From contig NC_091247.1 of assembly GCF_042477335.2 (NCBI RefSeq), positions 229,981,501 through 230,045,500 on the forward strand: a stretch of 64,000 nucleotides of DNA. Direction: 5' to 3'. This document shows, one piece after another, positions 44,753 to 57,185 of the stretch. This DNA comes from Ovis canadensis. Lineage: Eukaryota > Chordata > Mammalia > Artiodactyla > Bovidae. The position numbers and the translations under genes are program-made. The notes beneath the pieces are model-generated. The model was not told the origin of the DNA. It made no database searches and was given only the letters and a program-made list of their open reading frames with translations. Each line of letters opens with the position of its first letter. The stretch's first letter is position 1.

Positions 44753-46299
44753 GGAATTCTGTAATATTACCACCGTTTTCTGTGAATCTGAAAGTGCTTT
44801 AAAATTTAAAAGTTGATTTTTAAAATCCCAATAAAAGCCATTTGTGGGAGAACACCCTTGCAGGGCTGTCCACTCTTCAGCACGGGGCCCATGGGCCAGG
44901 CAGCTTTCCAGCTCTGTCCTCACACCTCACCCTGGATGGGGCCCAGGGCCCCCAGCAGATGCGTCCTCAGCTTTGTGGAGCTTCTGAACCCAAGCTGGCC
45001 CACCGCTTCAGTGCTGGGGCCATATCCGGAAACTGCAGGAAGGGCCTTAGGACAAAGTGGATGGGCCAAAGTGGGCAGGAGCCCTTTGAGGAGGGGCTTA
45101 TATTCTTGGAAATGTTCAAAATGGAACTCCAAGTAAACCAGAAGAACAGTGGAGAAGCGCTGACTGCCCACTCGAGGCAAGATGACCTACCAACGAGGCT
45201 GTGTAGGCCACACCAAGGAGCCCCACGCAGGGCCTGTGAGGGTTATTTAGTGGGTCTGGGTGGAGGCCTCCCAGGTGCAAAGGTGATGCTGTAGGGTCTT
45301 GGCCACAGAGAGGAGGACTGGGAGCAGTGGGGAGACTCTGAGGGTCCCTGGTCCTCGGGTCCAGGACTGGACAGGCATCCCCTGAGATGCCCGGCTCTGG
45401 GGCTTATGCAGCACAGCGTGACCGGCCCACGATCCCAGGGGTGGATGGTGGTGAGCAGGCAGGGCGCAGGGCTGGCTCGTTTGGCCAGGACAGGCTGGAT
45501 CCAGCTTCGACACTCACTGACCAGCCTACTCTTCCTCCCTCATTTATTTATGTTAGCATTCTTTCTTTTTTTTCCCCCTGTAACATTTTCCATTAAATCT
45601 CTGGTATCCTGTTAATTTATCTCTGATCAGTTCAGTAGATGCCTCTAAAATAATGACATATTTATTACAAAGTCAGTAACCATATCACAACTAATAAAAT
45701 AATAGCCAAATACTATCGAATACCTAGCCATGATGACGTGGCTGAGGACTGGCTTCTGACACCCTGGGGCACCTCCAGGGTGAAGGCTGCCCCCAGCGCC
45801 CCTCATCCTGCCTGCTGGGACTTCCTTCAGGCCTCGAGCCACGAAGCACGCCTGTGGGCACCCCATCTGACCGCGGGCGGGATGCCTGACAAAGGCCACA
45901 GGCCATGCTTTCAAACCCCACTGGTCCCTCCCACACACACTGAGCCCCACTCTTGCCAAATGCTTTGCCTTTGCCTGGAGTCCATCCCTCTGTCCCTGGG
46001 CCTTTGCATAGCGGCTGCTTCTGTCTGTAACGCTCTCTGCTCAGCAGAGCTTTCTCATCCATTGTGGAAACAGCTGGTGTCTCCCGCTTGGAAGCCCGCT
46101 CTGAGCTGCTGTGGCAACACCCCCACGTGCTTACCTGTGGGCTGCTGAAGCAGCTGTCGCGCTCCCTGTGACGGCTCCCCTGGGGCAGGGGCTGGGCTGG
46201 TGACGGTCCCTCTCTGGGGCTCAAAACAGCACTGAGCACCGAGTAACTGGAAAGATGACTATTTCATCGTATATTTTACAGGGTAGCACATTTTCATTA
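44753..46299. other. Intergenic, with possible MIR and L2 traces
   Basis: 45690-45740 (AATAATAGCCAAATACTATCG) resembles MIR, and 45890-46130 (CTTTGCCTGGAGTCCATCCC, TCATCCATTGTGG) resembles an L2 3' end, both weakly. The remainder is single-copy-like. No gene recognised. Confidence 0.35.
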
Positions 46300-46909
46300 T
46301 TCAAATTACAAAAAGGAAGACTTTTGCGTTCAAAAATGATGGGCTAACAGTGATAGAATAGACCCTTCCAGCTGAATCCCCTGGGAAATGGCCAAAGTAC
46401 ATAAAACAAGGGTCTGCAAGATACTGGTCATCAGGCAACAAAGGACAGTGACCCCTGAAAGGTGGAAAACAAATGAGGGGAGCCCTAGGGTCGCCCCAAC
46501 TTACTGCCTGGAAAGAGGCCCCAGGCTGGGCTGCGGGCAGCAGGACCTGGTGGAGCCCACGGATCTCTGAATGGAGGAGACGGGTCCGGAGTACAGAGGA
46601 TGAAGGATGGCCAGAGGCCACCCACAGGATGCCCGGGAGGAGAGATCCGCCCAGAGAGAAGCCTGAGAGCGCCAGGCTCTCCCCTCTATGCCCACCTGAG
46701 AACTAGCCCATGCAGGCAGCTGGAGACTGCCCCAAGCCAGGGAAGGAACCGCAGGAGGGCTCAAGGTGACCATCTCCACTGTCCACACAGGGCCCGTTAT
46801 TAATGCTTGCTCCCACTGTTTTGTCTCAGAAGACAGAACCTCAAGGCTCAGGGAGCCATGGGCAGCGTGCTCAGAATCTGTGATTTGCCTTGACTGTGGG
46901 AAGTGGTCT

Positions 46910-47028
46910 GGCTTCCCTGGTAGCTCAGCTGGTGAAGAATGTGCCTGCCAAAGCAGAAGATGCAGGTTCAATCCCTGGGTCAGGAAGATCCCCCGGAGAA
47001 GGGGTGGCTACCCACTCCAGTATTCCTG
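46910..47028 (+). mobile_element. Bov-tA SINE, 3'-truncated, first of tandem pair
   Basis: Head and middle of a sense Bov-tA (GCTTCCCTGGTAGCTCAGC to CACTCCAGTATTCCTG). It stops where a second Bov-tA begins. Confidence 0.93.
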
Positions 47029-47250
47029 GGCTTCCCTGGTGGCTCAGCTGGTAAAGAATCCGCCTGCAATGCCAGAGACCTGGCTTTGACCCCGAGGTTG
47101 GGAAGATCCCCGGAGGAGGGCATGGCAAGCCACTCCAGCATTCTCGCCCGGAGAATCCCCATGGACGGAGGAGCCTGGCGGGGCGCAGTCCCCGGGGCTG
47201 CAAAGAGTCGGACACGGCTGAGCGACTAAGCACAGCAAAGCACAGCAAAG
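47029..47250 (+). mobile_element. Bov-tA SINE, second of tandem pair
   Basis: A complete sense Bov-tA (GGCTTCCCTGGTGGCTCAGC to GAGCGACTAAGCACAGC), with a short AGCACAGCAA tail repeat. It follows the first without a gap. Confidence 0.94.
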
Positions 47251-47399
47251 CCCAGCTCACGGGAGATAATTAATCCTAGACCGTCCACTGCTCCTGCCCA
47301 CCTAGAATAATCTCCAAGAGCAAGACTCGAAAGGCTTGAACTGCAACCTACAGCAAAGCTCAAGGACACTCACAGAAATTCAGAAGCGGCCACTGCAGC

Positions 47400-47580
47400 T
47401 CGGAGAGCGAGAGCCTGCCTGCAGCGCGGGGACCAGGTTCAGCCCCTGGGTCGGGAAGGCCCCTGGGAAGGGAATGGTACCCACTCCAGCGTTCTTGCCT
47501 GGGAAACCCCATGGACAGAGGCGCCTGCCGGGCTGCAGCCTATGGGGTTACAAAGAGTCAGACACGACTGAGTGACTGAT
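47400..47580 (+). mobile_element. Bov-tA SINE
   Basis: Sense Bov-tA with a diverged head (GAGAGCGAGAGCCTGCCTGC) and a good tail (AGTCAGACACGACTGAGTG). Confidence 0.9.
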
Positions 47581-48715
47581 GCTTGCGCCTTCATCTTCCT
47601 TTCCACAAGGAAAACCCCTGATGTCTGCTGTCCAAGTAAGAACCACAGGACTACTACATAGAGGTCGTTTCAGCATATAAGGGGGAGACATACCAATCAA
47701 TCGAAACCACCTCAGGACTGACACAGATGTTAGAATTAGCACACAAAGCATTTTAAAAGATGTTAAAACAGTAATCCATATGGTCACGAAGCTAAGTGGA
47801 GACATGGAAGATATTTTTAAAAGACCCAAAATGAAACTCCAGACATAAAACTATAATGTCTCAAATGAAAACTACACTGTTGGGATTAATGATAGATTGG
47901 AAATTAAGGGGGAAAAGATTAACGAATTTGAAGGAATAGCAGTAGAAACCATTCAAAAGGAAACAAAGAGAAAATACTTTTAAATTAGAGAATTCTCAGG
48001 CAGTGGGCTAGCTTTACGCAGTGTGTGATGGTAATCCTCCAGGAATATAAATAGAACCAATATTTAAAGACATAGTGGCTAAGTGATTTCCAAATTGGAG
48101 GAAAACTTTGAATGCACAGAGCCAGGAAACTCAGAGAACTCCAAGCACAAGGAAATAACACCAAGACATCTTACAATAGGCAGTTTGCTAACCACAGAGA
48201 AAGAGAAAGCCCGCGGAGCAGCCAGAAGCAAATGATATGCTCCACACAGAAGGCACACAAGAGAGACGGCAGACTTCCTGTGAAAAGCAGTGTGGGAGGG
48301 AAGACACTGACAAACCCCTGGAAGAAGACAAAGCCCGAGACGCGGACACCAGTGGACCCAGGACGCTTCACCAACACACCTGCTCTGTGAGAAATGGCAA
48401 CCGTGGCCCTCCAAGCAGAAAGGAATAATGCCAAAGGGAACGACCGGCCTGTGCAAGCAAGGACATCAGCAAGTCTGCGTGCTACTCACGCCGTGAATGA
48501 AGCGGCGCAACGGTACACGCTCCGCGCGGTGCGATGTAGCTACCCTGCGAGAAGCGGACACTGATAAAATAAAGCAAAAACAACAGAATAGAAAGTACAG
48601 AATTGAATCATAAAAATATTCAGTTCATCCATAGGAAGGCAGAAAAGGAGGTAATGGGGAGAAAGGGACAGCTGAGAAAAACACAAAACATTTCATTTAA
48701 ATCTAACTAATAAAT

Positions 48716-48764
48716 ATTCCCGCACTGTAGGCAGACGCTTTACCGTCTGAACCACCAGGGAAGG
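48716..48764 (-). mobile_element. Bov-tA SINE 5' stub
   Basis: About 49 antisense bases of the tRNA-like head only (GTAGGCAGACGCTTTACCG to ACCACCAGGGAAGG). Confidence 0.75.
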
Positions 48765-49121
48765 TAAATGTAAATTGTCTAAATACCTCACCAAAGAGCA
48801 GATATTGCCAGACTGGATAGCAAGAGTGAGACCCTGCAGCATACCGACACGCTACATTAATATAAAGATATGCTACGTTAACAGAGTGGAAATGTGAGGC
48901 TGGAAGAGTAGATTTCATAGCAAACTATTATTAGGAATCAATGTGGCCATTTTGTAATGAGAGAAGGCTCAATCTATTAAGGGGACACAACAATCCTAAC
49001 TGGTTATGTGCTTAATTACAGAATTTCACAATATGATACTTGAGGCAAAATCTGATAGAAATGCAAGCTTAAATAGACAAATCCACAATTATCGGCAAAG
49101 ATTGCAACGACTCTCAGTAAA

Positions 49122-49374
49122 CGATGCTGAAGCTGAAGCTCCAAGACTGTGGCCACCTGATGCGAAGAGTCAATTCATTGGAAAAGACCCTGATGCTGGG
49201 GAAGACTGAAGCAGGAGGAGAAAGGGACGACAGAGGATGAGACGGTTGGATGGCATCATTGACTCGATGCACGTGCATTTGGGCACACTCTGGGTGATGG
49301 TGATGGACAGGGAGGCCTGGTGCGCTGCAGCCCGCAGGGTCACAAACACTCGGACGCGACCGAGCAGCTGCACA
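49122..49374 (+). mobile_element. BovB 3' fragment inside L1 copy B
   Basis: About 250 bases of the BovB 3' end in sense orientation (GATGCTGAAGCTGAAGCTCC to CGACCGAGCAGCTGCAC), breaking the L1 ORF2 region. Confidence 0.92.
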
Positions 49375-51035
49375 ATAGCAGCTGATAAATCAAGCAGACG
49401 GATCGTTAAAGACACAGACGATGTGAGTGATGCTGAGAACGAACTGTGTGACAGCATTTTGCTCAGCATCCCACCCAGCAAGAGTGGTACTCCGTTCTTG
49501 TCAAGGATGCAGGAAACCGTTTACAATCACAGACCCTATTCTAGGCATAAAACATATCTCAGATTATTTTAAAGGACTCCAGTCAGTCAAATAAGCTCTT
49601 TGTCAACAGAACTAAACTAGAAATCAATAAAAGAAAATCTCTAGAAAATCTTCTGAATGTTTAAATGATCTACTTCTAAATAAGTCATGGTTCAAAAAAG
49701 AAATTAAAAAGGAAATAGAGTGTTGTGGATTGAATGGAAATGAAAACACAACTAAAAATAGTAATTGAGGGAAGTAAGGCTGTGATTGTCTCAGGAAGCA
49801 CAGAAACAATATTTAGAAAATGTAACATCCATTTCGGATAAAACACTCCAAAAGCTGGGCGTGGAAGGAAACTTCTTCAACCTGAAAGAGCACCTGTTCA
49901 GAACCTTCAGGGAACATAATGCATGACGGAAAAGATATAAAGGCTTACTTCTAAGATCAGAAATAAGACAATGATGCCTGCTCCCACTGCTCATATTCCA
50001 CACTGTGCTGGCGTTTCCTCCCAATGTAATAAGGCAAGAAAAAGAAATAAAATCCATCAGATTAGAAAGGAAAGGCTAAAACTGTCTTTCTTCACAGAAA
50101 TCAGGATTCTGTAGGAAGTTGATGCAATCAACAAAAAGATACTAGACCTAATATCTGAGTTTATCAAGTTTTCAGTATCAAAGATCAATGTAAAAAAACC
50201 AAAAGAATTTCTATAAAGTAGGAACAGTCAAAAATTGAAATAAAAATAACTTAAAAATTAACAATGTGTGATTTTGTACCAAACATATGACAAATACGGC
50301 ACAGGGTTAAAAGACCTGTACACTGGAAACTACAAAATATTGCTGAGAGAAATGAAATAAAATCTGAATGGAAAGATACACAGTGTCTGTGGGTCAAAAC
50401 TCAAAATTATTAAGCTGACAATCACATCCTAAACTATTGCCAAAACTCACACGGAAATGCAAATAATCTAAAAAAGTTGAAAGAAAAAAGTAGAGAACTA
50501 ACACTCTCTCATTTCAAGACTCTGTAAAGCTACAGTAATCAAGTTTGTGCATAAACATAGATAAACAGATCAGTGGTGCAGAGAAGAGAGTTTAGAAATA
50601 GACCCATGCAAATGTTGCCAGCCAAGTTTTCACAGTTACAGAGAAAATTCAGTGGAGAAAAGATAGTCTTTCAAACAAATGGTGCCAGAACAATTGAAAT
50701 ATTCATTTTCAGAAATAGATTTGTACGTGTAATTCACACCAAGTACAAAACTATCTCAAAATAAATTATAGACCTAAATGTAAAACCAAAACTATAAAAC
50801 TTCTAGAAAAAAACATACCTGAAACATTTTTGGCTTGAAGTTAGGCAAAAACTTCTTAAATAGGATACCAAAATATGTACTTTATAGAGCAAACTGATGA
50901 ACAAGACTTCATCAAAATTAAAAACTTCTGTTCTTCATTTTACACAGTTTGGAGAATGAAAAGGCAAATTGTAGATTGGGAGAAAATATTTGCAAATTAC
51001 ATGTATGATACAAGACTTGTATCTTAATATATAGT

Positions 51036-51212
51036 AAAAGTTGCTCGGTCGTGTCTGACTCGTTGCAACCCCATTCCATGGAATTTTCCAGGCCAGAATA
51101 CTGGAGTGGATAGCCTTTTCCTTCTCCATGGGATCTTCCCAACCCAGGGAGAGAACCCAGGTCTCCCGCATAGAAGGCGGATTCTTTACCAGCTGAGCCA
51201 CAAGGGAAGCCC
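51036..51212 (-). mobile_element. Bov-tA SINE, first of antisense tandem pair
   Basis: Antisense Bov-tA (GTTGCTCGGTCGTGTCTGAC to GAGCCACAAGGGAAGCCC), inserted in the late ORF2 of L1 copy B. Confidence 0.93.
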
Positions 51213-51318
51213 AAGGACACTGGAGTGGGTAGCCTATCCCTTCTCCAGGGGATCTTCTCGACCCCAGGAATCAAACCGGGGTCTCCTGCATTGTAGTTGG
51301 ATTCTTTACCAACTGAAC
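51213..51318 (-). mobile_element. Bov-tA SINE, second of pair, partial
   Basis: A second, partial antisense Bov-tA directly abutting the first (GGACACTGGAGTGGGTAGCC to CTTTACCAACTGAAC). It lacks the Bov-A end. Confidence 0.88.
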
Positions 51319-52117
51319 TTTAAGTAGTAATAAAGAAAGAACTATCAAAAATCAAGAAAACCAACAACTCCGTAAAAATGGTGGGTACCTCTCCACAGAA
51401 GTATTTATTTGCACATGTGCAAACAAGCCTATGAAAAGATTCTTAACATTATTAGTCATTAGCAAATGCAGAATAACACCATATGAGATACTGATTTACA
51501 CGCAATAGGATAAAACCAAAAAAGACACCAAGATAGGAGAAACAGAGCACCCAGGACCCCTGCTGCTGGTGCGGATGTCGAGGGGCACGGTCACGCTGGG
51601 ACAGAGTTCACCATTTCACGCAGCGTTCAGCGTGCAGCTGAGATGCAGCCCAGCCATTCTACTCCATAATGTTTACCCACAAGAAATGAAAACATATGCT
51701 TATGCAAAAACTACACACGAATGCTTGCAGCAGCTTGATTTGTGATAGCCCAAACTGTAGGCAACCCAAACGCCCGTCAGCAGGTGAATTCATGAAAACT
51801 GTTGTATCCATGTAAGGGAACATTACTTGGCAGTGAAAAGGAGTTAACTGTTTACTGGGAGCTTTAGTAACATGGCTGAATCTCAAAATAATTTTACTGA
51901 GTGAAACAAGCCAGAAAAAAGGAGGATACACTGTGTAGGTCCATTTTTAATATGTATCAAGGATATGAAAACTAGTGTATCATGAGCCCAGCACAGGCTG
52001 AAGTGGATGGGGAGGTGCTGGATGGCGGGACTGCCAGGGGCCAGTGGAAACAGCCTGGGGAGATGGATGTCGATGCGTTTATTCTCTTGATTGTGGCGAC
52101 TTTTCACGGGCACGTTC

Positions 52118-52309
52118 AGGTGTTCAGCTGTGCCAGACTCTGTGACTCCGTGGACTGTAGCCCATCAGGCTCCTCTGTCCATGAAACTTTCCAGCCAGAA
52201 CTCTGGAGTGGGTTGCCATTTCCTCTTCCAGGGGATCTTCCTGACCCAGGGAGAATGTGTTTCTTGCATTGCAGGCAAATTCTTTACTACTGGGCCACCA
52301 GGGAAGCCT
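52118..52309 (-). mobile_element. Bov-tA SINE in L1 3' end
   Basis: A complete antisense Bov-tA (GTTCAGCTGTGCCAGACTC to GGGCCACCAGGGAAGCC), near the 3' terminus of L1 copy B. Confidence 0.93.
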
Positions 52310-52390
52310 TTTTATAGGCATACAAATGCCAAAACTTAGAAAGATGTCTACTGCAAACACGTGTTGTTTACTGTATGCCAACTGCATCTC

Positions 52391-52806
52391 CTGTGATGAT
52401 TAATTTCATGACCACTTGGCGAGACTATGATGACCAATTCTCTGATCAAACACCAATCTAATTATTTCTGTGAAGGTGTGTTTTTAAGATATGATTGACA
52501 TTTAAATCAGCAGACTTTGAGAAAATAAATGATGCTCCATTATGTGGCTGGGTCTCGTCCAGTCAACTGAAGGTCTTCAGAGAAAGCAGTGTGAGGGCCC
52601 CCAAGAAGAGGGAATCCTGTTTCTGGATGGCCTTTGGGTCCTAGCTGTGATGCCAATGTTTCCCCGAGTGCCCAGCCTGCCTTGTTCTGCAAATCCTGGA
52701 CTTACCAGCCTCCATACCTGCACGATGCATTCCTTACATTTCAATCTCTCTCTGTCTGCCTCTCTCTTATAGTTCTGTTTCTCTGGAGAATGCCGACGAA
52801 TCCACA
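52391..52806 (+). mobile_element. ERVL/MaLR-type LTR relic (MLT2-like)
   Basis: Sense LTR starting TGTGATGATTAATTTCATG and ending GTTCTGTTTCTCTGGAGAAT followed by CCGACGAATCCA. The internal strings (GGCTGGGTCTCGTCCAGTC, GACTTACCAGCCTCCATACC) are those of a widespread mammalian LTR family. It starts exactly where the L1 ends. It is solitary and noncoding. Family naming is tentative. Confidence 0.65.
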
Positions 52807-54200
52807 TCTGTAAAGCTGTTAAAAATATCAAAAGATACAAAAGATGAAAACCCATACTTCCATTGACAGCATATTTAAATCTACAAATCAGAAAATGAAC
52901 GGCTCGTGATTCATTCAACAGTTGAAAAGATAATTTATAATATACGTATAGGATCGGTAGTACCCATTGTTGTCTTGTTTATACCTTTCTGTATGTTCTA
53001 CATTTCAAAACCTTGAAAGAAATGAATTCCAAAGTTAAAAGAGTTATTAATTAATAATAAGATAAGAACACTAGGAGGAAACTTAGCAAACAATATAAAC
53101 AGTTGATTCACAAAAGATGTTAAAAAGACACATACAGTTTGTCAACCCTTGTTAGAGCAAACAAAAGCAGATTTAAAATATAAGAACTTTTTTATCAATT
53201 AAGTAATTGTCCAACGAACTTGAGTCAATAATAATAACCAGGCTGACATGAGTTGACTGAAATGGCTCTTGTCAGGTACTGTCCAGAGGAATGTAAATTA
53301 ATAGAACATTATTTGGAAATTCGTGGGGTCATATACATTGCAAGTCTTTAAACTGATGTCCTTACTTTGACCTAACAATTCTGGCTCTATAATATTTTTC
53401 TACAAATAACCATAACCATAAGAAATGATGTAAGTACAAGTGTGCTCATTGCTGAAATGCTTAAAACAGGAAAACAGTAGAAGTAGTCTCAATGCCCCAA
53501 AGTAGAATTGCTAATTAAATAAATGGAGATATTTATGCATTACTGTAGTCCAACTGCATGGAAAGAATGTTCTGGAAGAGTACATGGTGCCATGAAATAA
53601 CACCCGCTATATATAAGAAGCCTGTTTACTAAAGAGCTGCAGACCCAGCAATTTCCCTGCCAGCTATGTCGTGTGTAGCTAAGGGTAATGGAAACAAGGC
53701 TGCGTGGAAGCTTGTTCATAAAGTTACCAACACCATTATTTATAACAGCCCAATGGAAGAAAGAACCCAATATTTATGAATTAGGGAATGAATAAACAAA
53801 AGCCGTCAAGCTGTACAGTGGACTAGTACTCAGACATGGAAAGGAGAGGCTGCAGCGTGGATGAGCCCTGAAAACATTCTGCCAGAGGAGAGAAGCCAGC
53901 CACAAAAGGCCACACAGCACGTGGTTCCGCTTATATAAAATGTCCGGATCAGGCAGATCTATACAGAAATCTACAAACCAGAAAGCAGATTAGCAGTTGT
54001 CTAGGGCTTGCTGGAGTGGCAGGAAGGGCTCTGGGGTAACAGGGGGTCTGGGACTTCTTTGGGGGTGATAAAAAGGTTCTAAAATTGATTGTGCCTGATT
54101 GCACAAATGCTTAAAATTACTGAATTACACACTGGTTAAGTGGGTGAATCGTATGGTTTGTGAATTATCTTAATATAAAGCTGTGACAAAAATAAGAAAA
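52807..54200 (+). mobile_element. Old L1 (L1M-type) 3' part
   Basis: From 53340 onward the sense strand reads like the 3' end of an old L1 (AAACAGGAAAACAGTAGAAG, GGAAAGGAGAGGCTGCAGCG, GAAGCCAGCCACAAAAGGCC, TTGTCTAGGGCTTGCTGG, GGTTCTAAAATTGATTGTG, TGTGAATTATCTTAATATAAAG). 52807-53340 is AT-rich and probably part of the same or a related copy. No intact frame. Confidence 0.65.
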
Positions 54201-55464
54201 AGGAAAGATCAATGGACTGGATGCGCAAAGAGAGACACACACGTCACCAACAAAATGCCAAGTGTGGCTGACTCTGAGTGCGGAAGGAAGGGACATCTGG
54301 CTTTCTTTTCGCTTATCCCTCCGTCTTACAAAACTTTCTATAAACGAACTTAACTGAGCAGCGAGAAGCAGGGTAAGGCGCCCCTTCCAAAGCCAGACGG
54401 CCTGGGTGCGGCCTCTGCCAGCCCTCACAGTACATAGCCGGGAGGGACGGCCCAGCTCCTTCCTGCCCATCTGTCCCACCTGTACATCCCAGGGTGAGTG
54501 CTTCAGGGGGTGGTCCCGCCGGCCGAGGTAACCACACGTGCCTGCCCAGAACGGAGCAGTGCCCGGCACACGGCACGGAAGAAGCACCACTTACCGTGAC
54601 TGAGGCTGAACTGATAAAGATGGGTGATGGTTTAAACCAACGTGGAGATTCCCTCGACCAAGTGCCAGGAAGCCGAGAGGTCTGCCGGGTGGCCTCTGGT
54701 CCCACGGGGCGGACGGTCTGCTCCGGCAGAAGCACACACTTCTGCTTCTCTGTCTTCTGCCCTCAATGCTTCCTCTGGGCTGCAGCCTCCCAGCATCCTA
54801 GAGCACGCAGGAAGCGGCTGGCCTTGCTGACATCTGTCCCCAGCGCCTGGCCGGTGCCTGTCCCAGGAGACGTGGAGACACGGCTGCCCTCTTGCTGGGT
54901 TTCTGGACAGACACTCGGAGTCCCCTGGGGCACGTCCATCAAGGCGCCCCCGCCCCACCTCCCGGCTCCCGTGGCGGGTCCAGCCCATCCCTTGAAGAGC
55001 TGCTGAATGCATCCTTGCCTCCATCCCCTGTCTCCTGGACAGTCGGGCTCTCACGGGGACTTGCACACCTTTGGCAGCTGCCGTCTGCACCCCGCCCCTC
55101 GCCCCGCCCCCGCCCCCGCCCCCGCACTCACTTTGGAAGGATGTCTTTCCAAAGGCACCCGGGAGACCGCGTGGCCCATTCCAGCCCCTCAGAGGGAAAC
55201 CTGCTGTGTTCCCAGAGGAGGAAGAGCCAGGTCCACCCCAGTCCAGCCCTTTAGCTGCCTGCTACCCAGACCCACGTGCCTTCTCCGTGAAAGAGGGCTG
55301 CCTTTCCATAACAGAGTCCCTCCCCGATGTCTCTTGGAGACATGCCCGCAGCTCACCTGAATCCCACTCGGTTCAGGCGCTCTGGGACCTCTTGGCCAGC
55401 CTGGCAGCCCGTGACTAGGATGACAACTATGACGCCCTAAATGAAGGAGAAGAAAGCGAATGCG
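54201..55464. other. Intergenic, GC-rich, no supported gene
   Basis: GC-rich single-copy-like sequence with overlapping 110-170-codon frames on both strands, all compositional. A CCCCGCCCCCGCC run (55085-55125) is GC-box-like. Confidence 0.45.
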
Positions 55465-55720
55465 AGGGACAGCCCTGGTGGCCCAGTGGTCGGGAATCCA
55501 CCTGCTAATGCAGAGAACACGGGTCCAGTCCCTGGTCCAGGATGATTCCACCTGCCGCGGGGCAGCTGAGCCCGTGCACCTCAACAAGAGAACTCACCCC
55601 AGCGAGAAGCCCACTCATTGCAACTGGAGCGCAGCTCCCGCCCCCTGCGTTCAGAGGAAGTCCACACGCAGCAATGAAGATCCACCACAGCGCCCCCGAA
55701 GAGCGAAGGGCAAAATCACA
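55465..55720 (+). mobile_element. CHR-type SINE (CHR-2-like)
   Basis: Sense CHR SINE: head AGCCCTGGTGGCCCAGTGG, GGTCCAGTCCCTGGTCC, then a body with CCTCAACAAGAGAACTC, GAGAAGCCCACTCATTGC and CAATGAAGATCCACCACAGC. The A-rich tail is eroded. Confidence 0.88.
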
Positions 55721-56605
55721 GCCGGTATCCCTGGATTCAAAAGCAGAGCGGGGGACGTGAGGCACATTCACCCTGAGAGGAGAAGCCAGGGTTCTGGCCC
55801 AGACCTGCAAGGAGTGCCTCAGCGAGCCTCCTCGGGGGCTCTGTCCACTCCCGCAGCCTCCGCGGACACCTAGGCTGTCCACTAGCAGGACACCCCCCGC
55901 CCCGGGCCACGTCTCCACAGCCCTGTGACTCTCAGCTTAATGTAGGGTAAAACCCAGAGATACCCTCAGGGGTGCACTCCTGCATCCCTTGCTTCCTCGG
56001 CTTGACGTGAAGGAGATGGTGTGATTCTCTAATAGACTTAGCCGTGTTTCCAAATTTCACGTTCCATCAGTTCTGGCCAGTAATCAAAAGCAGCCAATCA
56101 AGAGCCACAAACTGTCGCTGGGTAGCACGCTTGGCTCCAGGACTGAGCTTTCTGTTTCCTAGCAACAGAATTCAGCGCCCTGCTCATCCCCGTCCTCAAG
56201 TTCCATCCTGGTCTCTCACCAGGCCTCCGGGAGCCTCCAGCTTCTGCCGCTGGACTGGGGCTGCATCCCGGCTGTGCTGCTGCGACCCCCTCCAGGCTGT
56301 CGGCCCAGGTCAGGAGGCCCCGACCTTGTCTCCCTCCCCACCTCCTTTCCCCTTCCAGGCTCACTGGGTTCCAGCCTCTCCGTCACCTTGGATTCGAGTC
56401 ATAAGCACCGAGAACTCCATTCCCCTGACTCTTCCCAGTAAGAGTTTTCAGTGCACGGGCATGAACTCATCCATCCACTCTGACTTCCTAAAGTTTTCCA
56501 CCTGATAGAGATTCTTGGCTCCATCAATCTTTAGTCAGCCTCCAGAACCTTCTCTAGGCCCCACTTCCTTGTAGGAGCCAATTTCAGCAAGAATCCTTGT
56601 TTTGC
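55721..56605. other. Intergenic, nothing firm
   Basis: GC-mixed sequence. 56490-56605 may be the 5' part of the putative LTR that resumes after the SINE. No gene recognised. Confidence 0.4.
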
Positions 56606-56819
56606 CATTTAGTTGCTAAGTCCTGTCTGAGTCTTTGCAATCTCGTGGACTGTAGGCCGCCAGGCCCCTCCGCCCTTGGAATGCTCTAGGCAAGAAAAAT
56701 GGAGTGGGTAACCATTCCCTTCTGCATGGGATCTTCCCAACCCAGGGATCAAACCCACGTCTGCTGCACAGCAGGCGGATCCTTCACCACCTTTACCACC
56801 GAGCCACGAGGGAAGCCCG
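56606..56819 (-). mobile_element. Bov-tA SINE
   Basis: A complete antisense Bov-tA (CATTTAGTTGCTAAGTCC to GAGCCACGAGGGAAGCCC). Confidence 0.94.
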
Positions 56820-57185
56820 ACCAAGTCTGTTTATTCAGAACCAGCCCCTCCGTTGCTGATCAGGCTCCTTTCTGGCGCCCCCCCCCCATTACCTGGTTAT
56901 TCTGACCACCTGGCCTGCCTGGGGCAAGAAACCTGTCGGGTCAGTTTAGCTAGAAACCCCCGAAGCCCTGCTGTTTCCTCTCAGTAGTTTCCCATCTCCT
57001 GACTCCCCTCCCTGCTCAGGGCTATAAAAGCCCACTCGCCATGCTGCGTGTAGCAAGGAGGCCAGTCTGCTTCCTCAATAGCAAAATCCTGTCCCCACGG
57101 TCCCCACGCATGCTGTGATGGTCCGGAATAAAGTCTGCCTTACCATCTTTAACAAGAGTCCTCGAATTTTTTTTTTCTTTAACAT
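56820..57185 (+). mobile_element. Putative retroviral-type LTR
   Basis: The layout is that of an LTR: a C-rich upstream part, a TATA box (TATAAAA at 57023-57029), about 100 bases, then AATAAA at 57127-57132 and a T-run. No internal viral genes adjoin it on either side, so it would be a solitary LTR. Its left end may lie before the Bov-tA at 56606. The family is unknown to me. It could instead be a non-LTR promoter fragment. Confidence 0.5.

Larger units (their letters stand above)
46300..52390 (+). mobile_element. Old L1 copy B, near full span, many insertions
   Basis: A sense old L1. 46380-46800 is the 5' region shared with copy A. 47680-48600 is 5' UTR/ORF1-like (GAATTAGCACACAAAGCATT, CAGGAAACTCAGAGAACTCC). 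48765-49120 and 49375-49760 are ORF2 endonuclease and upstream RT regions (CAGATATTGCCAGACTGGAT). 50200-51030 is late ORF2 (GGTTAAAAGACCTGTACACTGG, GCTACAGTAATCAAGTTTGTG, AAATGGTGCCAGAACAATTG). 51320-52117 and 52310-52390 are the 3' end (CTGTATGCCAACTGCATC). No reading frame longer than ~120 codons survives. Insertions occupy about 1.4 kb. Confidence 0.75.
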
